Part shown: piece by piece, positions 15,367-21,825 of the stretch | Position numbering within the stretch: the stretch's first letter is position 1 | How the letters are laid out: every line of letters begins with the position of its first letter | Origin: Chloroflexota bacterium | GTDB lineage: Bacteria; Chloroflexota; Chloroflexia; Thermomicrobiales; UBA6265 | DNA length: 21,825 nucleotides | Direction: 5' to 3' | Assembly (NCBI GenBank): GCA_023415845.1 | Contig: JAEZJB010000285.1 | Coordinates: 1 to 21,825, forward strand | Notes under the pieces: generated by a model | Told to the model about the DNA's origin: nothing | Seen by the model: the letters and a program-made list of their open reading frames with translations, nothing else | Databases searched by the model: none | Made by a program: the position numbers and the translations under genes

Positions 15367-16845
15367 ATGTCCAAATCGTATCGAATCGGCATTGGCGGCA
15401 TCGCCATCGAGAGCAGCACCTTCTCGCCGCTCCCCGCGACCATCGACGACTTCGTCATTCACCGGGGCGAAGAGATCGTCGCCAACTATCCCTATTTCGA
15501 AAACGGCACTTTCGAGGGCCGAGACGACGTGGAGTGGTTTGGCACGCTCAAGGCGCGAGCCATTCCGGGTGGACCCGTCGAGCGTGAATCCTACGAGGCG
15601 ATGAAGGGCGAACTGCTGGAGCGGTTGCGAGCCGCCCTGCCGCTGGACGGATTCTTCTTCGACATCCATGGCGCCATGACGGTGCTCGGGCTCGACGATG
15701 CCGAAGGCGATCTCATCTCCGCGATCCGCGAAACGGTCGGGCCTGGTTGCATCATCTCCACTGGCATGGACCTGCACGGGAACGTCTCCGACGTCCTCGT
15801 CGGCGCGATCGATTGCTTCACCGCATATCGTCAGGCTCCGCACGTCGACGCCATGGAAACCAAGGCTCGCGCCGTGCGCAACCTGCTGTCGCTGCTTGAC
15901 TCTGGCACCCGGCCATCGCGGGCATTCGTGCGCATTGCGGTCAATCTTCCCGGCGAGAAGACGTCCACCATGTGGGAGCCAGGAGCGACGATCTATCGGC
16001 AGCTCGCGGAGTCGGACCCGGTGCCTGGCGTCATCGATGCGTCCCTCTGGGTCGGGTACGTCTGGGCTGACCAGCCGCGCGCCAACGCCACCACGGTCGT
16101 CACTGGCACCGACGAGCAGGCCATTGGCGCTGAAGCCCTGAAGATCGCGCGCCGTTACTGGGATGCCCGGGATGAGTTCCGGTTTGGAGTACCGACCGGC
16201 ACGGCCGATTGGGCGATCGACGAGGCGCTCAAGCTCAACCAGAAGGCGGTGCTCATCAGCGATTCGGGAGACAATCCCACGGCTGGTGGTGCGGGTGACA
16301 TCCCCTACATGGTTGAGCGGCTGATCGCGCGGCCGGAACTCGCCAGTGGCGAGCGGACAGCCATCGTGGGGGCGATCGCCAGTGCCGGAGCCGTCGAGCA
16401 GGCAAAGGCGGCCGGAGTCGGCGGGGAAGTCACCGTGATGATCGGTGGCATCAACGACCCGGTGAACGGCTCACCCTACGAGTTGACCGGAGTTGTCTAC
16501 TCGCTGTACGAGAATGACCCGGTTGGTGGTGACATCGCGGTCATCCGGCATGGAGGGGTCCACGTCATCGTCCCCAGCAGGCGGAAGCCGTATCACCACA
16601 TGCGGGAGTTCGGCAACCTGAACCTCGATGTCCAGGACTTTGATCTGACCGTTGGGAAATGGGGATACCTGGAACCTGAGTTGAAGAACGCCGCTTCGGC
16701 CGCCTTCCAGGCGCTGACCCCTGGCGCCGTCAATCAGGACATCGAATCGTTGCCATTTGAGCGCGTTGAACGGCCGGTCTTCCCCCTCGACCGGGAGATG
16801 GCTGAACCCGATTGGCAGGTGACCATTTTTCCGCCAATCTCCTGA
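15367..16845 (+). CDS. M81 family metallopeptidase (MlrC / microcystinase C-like)
   Basis: A 492-aa protein of the M81 family (DUF1485 plus the MlrC C-terminal domain). Named after MlrC, which cleaves linear microcystin products; most members act on unknown peptides. Visible motifs: IAIESSTFSP near the N-terminus, FFDIHGAM (97-104), STGMDLHGNVS (131-141) and YRQAPHVD (154-161), which together supply His/Asp metal ligands. The second domain contains DSGDNPTAGGAGD (299-311), an M81 hallmark. Length is typical. The ATG has AGGAG 11 nt upstream; a longer in-frame start at 15238 lacks family similarity. It stands alone between hairpins. Its presence with S9 and M20 peptidases fits peptide catabolism. 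Real substrate cannot be told; microcystin degradation should not be assumed. Confidence 0.9.
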   Translation: MSKSYRIGIGGIAIESSTFSPLPATIDDFVIHRGEEIVANYPYFENGTFEGRDDVEWFGTLKARAIPGGPVERESYEAMKGELLERLRAALPLDGFFFDIHGAMTVLGLDDAEGDLISAIRETVGPGCIISTGMDLHGNVSDVLVGAIDCFTAYRQAPHVDAMETKARAVRNLLSLLDSGTRPSRAFVRIAVNLPGEKTSTMWEPGATIYRQLAESDPVPGVIDASLWVGYVWADQPRANATTVVTGTDEQAIGAEALKIARRYWDARDEFRFGVPTGTADWAIDEALKLNQKAVLISDSGDNPTAGGAGDIPYMVERLIARPELASGERTAIVGAIASAGAVEQAKAAGVGGEVTVMIGGINDPVNGSPYELTGVVYSLYENDPVGGDIAVIRHGGVHVIVPSRRKPYHHMREFGNLNLDVQDFDLTVGKWGYLEPELKNAASAAFQALTPGAVNQDIESLPFERVERPVFPLDREMAEPDWQVTIFPPIS

Positions 16846-16860
16846 ATCTCCGAGCACACG

Positions 16861-16890
16861 AGCGCGGCGACCCAACCGGTTTGCCGCGCT
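16861..16890. terminator. Terminator-like hairpin between M81 and the convergent small ORF
   Basis: An 8-bp stem AGCGCGGC/GCCGCGCT with a 14-nt loop lies 15 nt after the M81 stop and 18 nt after the small ORF's stop, so it could serve both strands. The U-tract is poor. Confidence 0.5.
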
Positions 16891-16908
16891 TCCGTTCATT
16901 CAGGTGTC

Positions 16909-17127
16909 CTAACCGTGGAGGCCGCGAGTAACCCCTGACAGCAGTTGCCCGGATTCAGCCATCACGAATCGCAGGCTGTCGAGATAGTCGAGCACCTCAA
17001 GCAGTTCCCGGCCCTCGAAGTGCTCGACGGCATCGGCCAGCTGCCCGCATTCCCGCAGGGCGTTGACGAGGTTCTCCCGCGCCTGGGCAGCGCGTTCGGT
17101 GGTCTGGATGAAGGACGGGTCTTGCAC
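16909..17127 (-). CDS. Small hypothetical protein, 72 aa, helical and acidic
   Basis: I do not recognise this protein. From the GTG at 17127 it reads as a compact, mostly helical sequence: charged first helix (TTERAAQARENLVNALRE), a short linker, a second helix rich in Glu and Asp (VEHFEGRELLEVLDYLDSL), and a Gly-ending tail. Support for coding: GAAAGG 9 nt before the GTG, hydrophobic positions spaced as in amphipathic helices, and a location ending at a hairpin between genes. An in-frame ATG at 17190 would add 21 Pro/Gly-rich residues unlike the rest and has no ribosome binding site. A plus-strand ORF covers the same bases but has no ribosome binding site. It might be a small cytosolic regulator or partner protein, but no function is claimed. 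Confidence 0.55.
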   Translation of the reverse strand: MQDPSFIQTTERAAQARENLVNALRECGQLADAVEHFEGRELLEVLDYLDSLRFVMAESGQLLSGVTRGLHG

Positions 17128-17486
17128 GGGATATGGCCTTTCGACGCTGATCGACGGCGAGTCTGGGCCAACAATACCAAGCCCCGGCAACCGATTACGT
17201 ACGCGGTCTCACTGGAGCCACCGGGAATCTCGGTAAAAATGCGGATGAACGCAATTTTGCCAGATGGCATGATCAACGTGACCTCGACGAGGAGTGAGGT
17301 CGGGTACCTCGGGAGCGGAAACAGCCCATTCGCTCTACCCCACGAGGGACCCGGCGTTGAAGCTCCGAGCCGATATTTCTGATCTTGTGTGGTGCCTGAT
17401 CTGAAGAGTCGTAGAGGTCAATTCCGGGTTCATGGAGTGACCGCCCCCTTGCGGTCGAATCCGGGAATCATCCCTTCTCCTCCCAG
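17128..17486. other. Intergenic region, no gene recognised
   Basis: This stretch lies between the start of the small ORF and the GNAT terminator. It contains a GACCTC-N10-GAGGTC inverted repeat (17280-17301) and should include the promoter of the small ORF, for which I find no good -35/-10 pair. Short overlapping ORFs on both strands have no ribosome binding sites or familiar motifs. Confidence 0.4.
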
Positions 17487-17517
17487 AAAGAGCCGGGACC
17501 CCTTTACCCGGCTCTTT
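17487..17517 (-). terminator. Terminator of the GNAT gene
   Basis: An 11-bp perfect stem AAAGAGCCGGG/CCCGGCTCTTT with a 9-nt loop lies 21 nt beyond the GNAT stop codon. The stem ends in CTCTTTC on both strands. Confidence 0.75.
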
Positions 17518-17538
17518 CGCTATCTGGCGAATTCCCCA

Positions 17539-18126
17539 TCATCGCGGATGCGTCTGGCGACTCGGCCGATAGTCATCCACCATGAGCACCAGGTGAATGT
17601 CCTCCGGCTCCAGTTCGAACAGGACTGGATCTGGCTTCGTCGTGACCTTCGCGCCGAAATGGAGATACCGATCGACCGTGTTCCGCGATGGCGTAGCCGA
17701 GATGTAGATCCCCCTGGCCCCTCGCGACGAAGCATCGGCCACCACCTCATCCATCAGCCGGCGCCCAAGCCCCAGGTTCCGGTACCTCGCGCTGACGAAA
17801 AAGAGGTCGAATTGGGTCAGCGTCGAGTCGCTGGCAACGCCCTGGGGATCGATCAGCGCGAACCCCGCAAGGCGCGACCCGTCCAAGACGCCAAATGCCA
17901 CACCGCCTCGGCCCAGGACCTCCCGCGACCGGGCGATGTAGGTGTCGTACTCCTCTGGAGGCCATCCATTGGTCTCATGAATGACGTCATCACTGACCAA
18001 CTCACCGTCAACCAGCCGGTAGAAGCCCTCGATTCGCTCGGACCGATCGATATCCCGGAAAGCCTTGAGGTGATCGGCGGCGATCATCGTCACGGTGAAT
18101 CGCGCTGCAGGTTCGGAGTTGGTCAT
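17539..18126 (-). CDS. GNAT family N-acetyltransferase
   Basis: A 195-aa protein of the GCN5-related acetyltransferase fold. The acetyl-CoA pyrophosphate-binding motif A is R-x-x-G-x-G at R116-N-L-G119-L-G121 in RYRNLGLGRRLMDEV. It is preceded by the central beta-strands (AFGVLDGSRLAGFALI around 77-92, then QFDLFFVS) and followed by ISATPSRNTVDRYLHFGAK, which corresponds to motif B. The first ~60 residues are variable, as is usual for substrate-binding parts of this family. The ATG has AGGAA about 10 nt upstream. It is divergent from the helicase unit and ends at a strong hairpin. The acceptor molecule (amino acid, peptide, antibiotic or protein) cannot be told. Confidence 0.85.
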   Translation of the reverse strand: MTNSEPAARFTVTMIAADHLKAFRDIDRSERIEGFYRLVDGELVSDDVIHETNGWPPEEYDTYIARSREVLGRGGVAFGVLDGSRLAGFALIDPQGVASDSTLTQFDLFFVSARYRNLGLGRRLMDEVVADASSRGARGIYISATPSRNTVDRYLHFGAKVTTKPDPVLFELEPEDIHLVLMVDDYRPSRQTHPR

Positions 18127-18495
18127 GGTTGAGCGCTTCCTGGGTACAAGGTGCTTGCGAATGAAGTGTGGCCCATAGAGCCCTCACAAAGAGGGATCTC
18201 CTCAGTATGGTTCTGGATGTTCACGGCAGAAATATCCACATCCGGCACGTCTGCCGGAATTGCTCGGGCAACAGGTGGCGGGATTAGGCGCCTTCGATGC
18301 GTACGATAGGTGAAAGCTTGTGCTCCGGCGCGAGCGGGACGCCGAGTGGTAGAGGAAATACAAATTGTATGAATCTCGCCGCTTTGCATGAATGCTGGCG
18401 AAAAACGCCCATGGATTCGGGCCGTTTCGACTTCTTGCAAACTTCATTGTCAGGAACGCGTTTTTCCGCCGATGGTTGGCACCCGCATGTTTGTA
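18127..18495. other. Divergent intergenic region between GNAT and the helicase promoter
   Basis: No gene is recognised. It holds a CCCTC-acaaa-GAGGG hairpin near 18180, a 7-bp perfect hairpin TCCGGCA-cgtc-TGCCGGA (18241-18258), and an AT-rich 13-bp palindrome ATACAAATTGTAT (18358-18370). Minus-strand ORFs here are Arg/Pro/Ser-rich out-of-frame products. A GNAT promoter should be here, but no good consensus match is present. Confidence 0.4.
18358..18370. repeat. AT-rich perfect palindrome, possible operator
   Basis: ATACAA-A-TTGTAT has 6-bp arms and a single central base in a GC-rich setting, about 130 bp upstream of the helicase promoter. It could be a repressor or activator site, but no regulator is identified. 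Confidence 0.3.
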
Positions 18496-18525
18496 TGGAC
18501 AAATCGGGGCAGAATCGGGTATAGT
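18496..18525 (+). promoter_or_regulatory. Sigma-70-type promoter of the DEAD-box helicase gene
   Basis: TGGACA (18496-18501) and TATAGT (18520-18525), each 5 of 6 consensus bases, are separated by 18 nt. The predicted start is near 18532, some 490 nt before the helicase ATG. Confidence 0.7.
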
Positions 18526-18531
18526 TCAATC

Positions 18532-19023
18532 CGTCACAAAGGGCACGACCCTTTGATGAGTTCCTCAAGGATATTTCCCCCCGACCGTTCGAGTCCTCAA
18601 ATCAACGCCATCCGCGTTGTGCTCGCGACAGTTCGGACATTCCACATCAATACGCGAACTCAAGGATCGACGCTGGTGCCAGCATGAGCTGGTTGCCACG
18701 TCCGGACCGGGGACAGCCCGGAAGTGATGAGTTCAGGCGCCGTCAAGGCGGCCGGTGGAAAAGGGTAGCGGCGAGCGGGCCGCTGAGAGCAGTGCGGCGG
18801 CATGTGTGCCCATCGCTCTCGAATCACACGGGAACTGTGTGACGAAGCGTGTGGCTGTTTTGCGCGACTGTTCCGGCCCTGCCGGTTGCGTCCTGGCCAA
18901 TTCCAGAGACACCACACACAACCAAGCGACAACGACGAAGCTCCGGGACCGTTCGCCGGCCTTCGCCGTGTCACCGTGTTGCGTTCCATGCGGAACGTTC
19001 TATGTGATGGAGTCAACATCAAA
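18532..19023 (+). promoter_or_regulatory. Long 5' leader of the DEAD-box helicase mRNA
   Basis: The predicted untranslated leader is about 490 nt. It begins almost at once with a perfect 7-bp hairpin CAAAGGG-cacga-CCCTTTG (18537-18555). This abuts the ATG of a 43-codon upstream ORF (18556-18687), whose only SD-like AAAGGG is buried in the hairpin. The remainder has no known riboswitch consensus that I can match. Long structured leaders are established for cold-shock RNA helicases such as E. coli csdA, so cold- or auto-regulation is a reasonable inference. Confidence 0.5.
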
Positions 19024-21027
19024 ATGCGTACTCGAAATCTCTTCCCCGGGGCTAACGGCCCGCTGCTGTCCACCGAAGCTGGTGGCTCTGCGGTGCTCGA
19101 CCGTCCCGAAAATGTTGCCGCGATCGAAGACCTCGTCGCTGCTGCCCAGTCGACCGAATATGTTGGTGACGCCGTTGAGTCCGAAGTGACCAGCGACCAG
19201 ACCACGTTCGCCGATCTTGGTCTCAGCCCGGAGCTCCTCGAAAGCATTGCGTCCGTCGGCTACGAAGTCCCGTCGCCGATCCAGGAGCAGACGATTCCCG
19301 TCCTGCTTTCCGGCCGCGACGTCATCGCCCAGGCCCAGACCGGGTCGGGCAAGACTGCCGCCTTTGGCCTGCCGATCATCGAATCCGTGCAGAGTCGCCG
19401 TGGTGGGATTCAGGCCCTGATCCTGTGCCCGACCCGGGAGTTGGCGATCCAGGTCTCCGAAGCCCTGCACAAGTACGGCCGTCACAAGCGAATTGAAACG
19501 CTGCCGATCTACGGCGGTCAGCCGTACGAGCGACAGTTGCGCGGTCTCCAGCGTGGGGTCGAAATCGTGGTCGGAACCCCTGGCCGCGTCATGGACCACA
19601 TGCGCCGGGGCACCCTGAACCTCGACAATCTCAAATTCTTCGTGCTCGATGAGGCCGATGAAATGCTCGACATGGGCTTCGTCGACGACATCGAGTGGAT
19701 TCTGCAGCAGGTGCCGGAGAGCCGCCAGACGGCCCTCTTCTCCGCCACGATGCCGCCCCGGATCGCCGATCTGGCCCGCCAGTACATGAACCAGCCGCAG
19801 CGAATCTCGGTTCGCGGCAAGGAAATGACGGTTCCGGCCATCAATCAGGTCTACTACGAGATTCCGCGCCAGCGAAAGATCGACGCCCTGACCCGGATCC
19901 TCGACGCCGAGGTGCCGAGTTCGGCCATCATCTTCTGCCGCACCAAGCACGGTGTCGACGAGCTTGGTGAAGCGCTCATGGCTCGCGGCTTTGCCGTGGA
20001 CACCCTGCACGGTGACCTCTCGCAGGTGCAGCGTGACCGGGTCATGAAGCGATTCCGCTCTGGTCAGGCCGACATCCTGATCGCTACCGACGTGGCCGCC
20101 CGCGGTCTCGACATCGACGATGTTAGCCACGTCGTCAACTTCGACATTCCCGAGAGCACGGAAACCTACGTGCACCGGATCGGCCGCACCGGCCGCGCCG
20201 GCAAGACCGGGACCGCCATCACGCTGGTCACCCCGCGTGAGTCACGATGGATTCGTTCCATCGAGCGCTTTACCAAGGCCCGCATTGAGCCCCGGCGCCT
20301 GCCGACCGCGAGTGACGTCAACGAGCGTCGCCGCGACGTGCTGAAGTCGATGGTGATGGATGTGCTGAAGGAAGAAGATTCCTACAGCGCCTACCTCGAG
20401 CCGGTGCGAGACATGGCCGAGGAGTACGATGCCCTCGACATCGCCGCTGCCGTCCTCAAGCTGTTCGCCACCGAAACCGGGCGCGCGACCACCGAGACGC
20501 AGAAGGAAGATGATGTCGCGACCTTCGGCGGTTCGTTCGGTGGACGAAACGAGTCGGGCATGGTCCGGCTCTTCATCAACATCGGTCGCAATTTCCACGT
20601 GCGCCCGCAGGACATCGTGGGTGCGATCGCCAACGAGGCGAATGTGCCCGGCCGCTCGATCGGCGCCATCGACATCCTTGACACCTACTCGTTCGTGGAT
20701 GTGCCGAAGGACTCCGCCGAGCAGGTGATCGCGGCGCTCAACAATGCCTCCGTCAAGGGACGCCCGGTCAACGTCGAACTCTCCAACGAGCCGGCTGGCT
20801 CCGGACGTCGCGAACGCCCCGATCGTGGGCCTCGCCGCGACAGCGGATTCCGCGGTGATCGCCGTGGCCCACGCCGGGACGGCCCCTACGGCCAGCGCCC
20901 GCAGGGTAGCGGTCACTACGGCGCACGTCGCGACGAAGAAGGTCGTGGCGCCAGTCGCCCGGGCGGCTACCGCAGCGACAGCAATCGCGGCAACGCCGAA
21001 CGCCGCGGTCCTCGCCGCGACGGATAG
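19024..21027 (+). CDS. deaD: DEAD-box ATP-dependent RNA helicase with DbpA RNA-binding domain (DeaD/CsdA-type)
   Basis: A 667-aa RNA helicase for ribosome assembly, mRNA decay and cold adaptation. Residues 1-60 are an acidic N-terminal extension. The core follows: aromatic F62 and Q87 of the Q motif, AQTGSGKT (104-111, K110), PTRELA, TPGR, DEAD (209-212), SAT (240-242), FCRT, ATDVAARGLD and HRIGRTGR (384-391). After a helical region, residues ~513-589 form the RRM-like DbpA domain (VRLFINIGRNFHVRPQDIVGAI at its start). The tail (590-667) is Arg/Gly-rich, with RGPRRD repeated three times. The ATG at 19024 has GGAG 11 nt upstream; farther in-frame starts (18988, 18802) lack ribosome binding sites. 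It follows a long leader and ends at a perfect terminator. Client RNAs are unknown. Confidence 0.95.
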   Translation: MRTRNLFPGANGPLLSTEAGGSAVLDRPENVAAIEDLVAAAQSTEYVGDAVESEVTSDQTTFADLGLSPELLESIASVGYEVPSPIQEQTIPVLLSGRDVIAQAQTGSGKTAAFGLPIIESVQSRRGGIQALILCPTRELAIQVSEALHKYGRHKRIETLPIYGGQPYERQLRGLQRGVEIVVGTPGRVMDHMRRGTLNLDNLKFFVLDEADEMLDMGFVDDIEWILQQVPESRQTALFSATMPPRIADLARQYMNQPQRISVRGKEMTVPAINQVYYEIPRQRKIDALTRILDAEVPSSAIIFCRTKHGVDELGEALMARGFAVDTLHGDLSQVQRDRVMKRFRSGQADILIATDVAARGLDIDDVSHVVNFDIPESTETYVHRIGRTGRAGKTGTAITLVTPRESRWIRSIERFTKARIEPRRLPTASDVNERRRDVLKSMVMDVLKEEDSYSAYLEPVRDMAEEYDALDIAAAVLKLFATETGRATTETQKEDDVATFGGSFGGRNESGMVRLFINIGRNFHVRPQDIVGAIANEANVPGRSIGAIDILDTYSFVDVPKDSAEQVIAALNNASVKGRPVNVELSNEPAGSGRRERPDRGPRRDSGFRGDRRGPRRDGPYGQRPQGSGHYGARRDEEGRGASRPGGYRSDSNRGNAERRGPRRDG

Positions 21028-21042
21028 TCCGACGGCCTAAAT

Positions 21043-21076
21043 CAAACGCCCTCACGATATATCGTGAGGGCGTTTG
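21043..21076 (+). terminator. Terminator of the helicase gene, perfect 34-bp palindrome
   Basis: A 17-nt arm starting CAAACGCCCTCACG and its exact complement meet without a spacer at TA/TA, so the hairpin closes through the central ATAT. It lies 15 nt after the stop codon and ends in GTTTG. Confidence 0.85.
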
Positions 21077-21098
21077 CCATCTGTGAAAGGGAGCATGG

Positions 21099-21632
21099 GT
21101 GCGCCGGATCACCCACTTGACACTTGGGGCAGCCGTGACGGTCCCGGTGGCGCTCGACCAACCGTGGCCGCTTGCGGTCGGCTGCCTGGTGCTGGGCGGC
21201 ATCGGAGGTGGCATGCCTGACTGGATCGATTTCCAGAGCGGCCTGCGCAAGCCATTCACGCCACGTCACCGGGGAGCTTCGCACGGTCTCCTTGCGATGG
21301 CGGCATCGTTGCTGGCGCTGGTCGTTGCCATCCTGGTGATTCGCGATCGCGCACCAGCGTGGCCCGGGGAGTTGGACCCCATCCACGGCATCGGTATCTG
21401 GATCGCCCTGCTGGCATTCGGACTCGGCTGGCTTTCTCATCTCGCGAGTGATGCCTGCACCGTCAGTGGAATCCAGCCTTTCCTGCCGTTTGCACGCTGG
21501 CGTTGCTGGCTCATGCCACGCCCGCTGCGTAGCAGGTCCGATGGCTATCTCGATAAGCTGGTGCGACTTGCCGCGTTGACGGTGCTTGGGTTCGGCCTCG
21601 TGTTGATGGCGACGAGATGGTGGGTCGAGTAG
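21099..21632 (+). CDS. YdjM/DUF457-type metal-dependent membrane hydrolase
   Basis: A 177-aa membrane protein of the DUF457 (YdjM, formerly 'LexA-binding inner membrane metal-dependent hydrolase') family. Conserved polar motifs sit at helix ends: MPDWIDF (about 39-45), HRGASHG (about 57-63) and LSHLASDACT near residue 112; their His and Asp residues would bind metal. Four to five hydrophobic segments are visible. The GTG start is supported by AAAGGGAG 5 nt upstream. An ATG 4 nt earlier is out of frame. Biochemical function is unproved for most members. It follows the helicase terminator and is probably transcribed separately. Confidence 0.85.
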   Translation: MRRITHLTLGAAVTVPVALDQPWPLAVGCLVLGGIGGGMPDWIDFQSGLRKPFTPRHRGASHGLLAMAASLLALVVAILVIRDRAPAWPGELDPIHGIGIWIALLAFGLGWLSHLASDACTVSGIQPFLPFARWRCWLMPRPLRSRSDGYLDKLVRLAALTVLGFGLVLMATRWWVE

Positions 21633-21664
21633 GAAGTGGCTGCTGCCGATTTCACGCGAGGGAA

Positions 21665-21825
21665 CTACCCCTCGTTGGCGGCGCGGCTGCTCTGAATTCC
21701 GGGCCACCTTTGGACCAACAGTACGCTCAGGTTGGCGGCAAGCATCACGACCATGATGCCGTAGAGCGCGCCACCGATGGTGTCGGTGAACCAGTGCGCT
21801 CCCACCCAGATCCGGGCAAATGCCG
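21665..21825 (-). CDS. PAP2-type phosphatase, C-terminal fragment (cut by window edge)
   Basis: Only the last 53 codons are in the window, read leftwards from the right edge to a TAG. The segment ARIWVGAHWFTD matches the third PAP2 (type 2 phosphatidic acid phosphatase) signature (S)R-x5-H-x3-D, with Ala in place of the usual Ser. It is followed by a hydrophobic helix (GIMVVMLAANLSVLLV) and a short polar tail. Members are membrane enzymes that dephosphorylate lipid phosphates, such as undecaprenyl pyrophosphate or phosphatidate. The substrate cannot be told from this part. It converges with the DUF457 gene, 32 nt apart. Confidence 0.75.
   Translation of the reverse strand, partial: AFARIWVGAHWFTDTIGGALYGIMVVMLAANLSVLLVQRWPGIQSSRAANEG

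Noticed and set aside
18123..18568. Overlapping 80-105-aa minus-strand frames upstream of GNAT
   Set aside because: No ribosome binding site; Arg/Pro/Ser/His-rich sequence without structure, overlapping the helicase promoter.
18587..18596. tRNA T-loop-like GTTCGAGTCC in the helicase leader
   Set aside because: No acceptor, D or anticodon stem can be built around it, and no matching 5' end exists.
18564..18666. CTCAAGGAT direct repeat (two copies about 94 nt apart) in the helicase leader
   Set aside because: Nine matching bases within a 500-nt leader are expected by chance about as often as not.
1..21825. CRISPR array, insertion sequence, prophage or integrative element
   Set aside because: No regularly spaced repeats, transposase, integrase, phage structural gene or attachment-site duplication is seen on either strand.

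Overview
This is a high-GC (roughly 60-65% by eye) bacterial chromosomal window with closely spaced genes, frequent strand changes, GTG starts and GAGG/AGGAG-type ribosome binding sites. The gene set suggests a free-living heterotroph. It includes a Tat-exported oligopeptide-binding protein, S9, M20 and M81 peptidases, a PRC-barrel/DUF2382 protein, a DUF1992 protein, TrpB2 and a DbpA-domain DEAD-box helicase. Such a mix is common in Chloroflexota of the Thermomicrobia/Sphaerobacter type, but no rRNA or other marker is present, so the taxonomy is inference. I see no insertion sequence, prophage, CRISPR array or tRNA.

Layout. Positions 1-500 (-) hold the N-terminal part of an ABC-transporter substrate-binding protein behind a good sigma-70 promoter. 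Positions 847-3017 carry two divergent TerC-family membrane proteins. The leftward one is preceded by a clear yybP-ykoY (manganese) riboswitch, and the distal strand of its P1 helix is perfectly complementary to the gene's Shine-Dalgarno sequence. Positions 3148-9480 hold a D-2-hydroxyacid dehydrogenase and then an S9 peptidase - M20 peptidase - S9 peptidase cluster. The two S9 enzymes are tandem paralogues with catalytic triads at identical residue numbers, and the second is translationally coupled to the M20 gene. Positions 9878-12802 carry a PRC-barrel/DUF2382 protein, a PLP-dependent cystathionine gamma-synthase/lyase-like enzyme and a DUF1992 protein. Positions 12925-15177 carry a TrpB2-type tryptophan synthase beta chain divergent from a metallo-beta-lactamase-fold hydrolase. 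Positions 15367-16845 encode an M81 (MlrC-type) metallopeptidase, followed by a convergent 72-aa ORF of unknown function and a GNAT acetyltransferase. Positions 18496-21027 form a DEAD-box helicase unit with a strong promoter and a leader of about 490 nt. After a perfect-palindrome terminator come a YdjM/DUF457 membrane protein and the C-terminal end of a PAP2 phosphatase.

How the genes fit together. The peptide-binding protein, two S9 enzymes, M20 enzyme and M81 enzyme point to peptide uptake and breakdown. The TerC pair and its riboswitch form a metal-homeostasis module. The helicase with its long leader resembles a cold-adaptation unit. Most genes sit singly between hairpin terminators. 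The only tight couplings are M20/S9-2 (4-nt overlap) and the cystathionine enzyme/DUF1992 pair (39-nt gap). The most interesting regulatory feature is the riboswitch with its readable expression platform. I found no convincing new multi-gene system; the S9-M20-S9 cluster, the helicase leader and the 72-aa ORF are the best candidates for follow-up.
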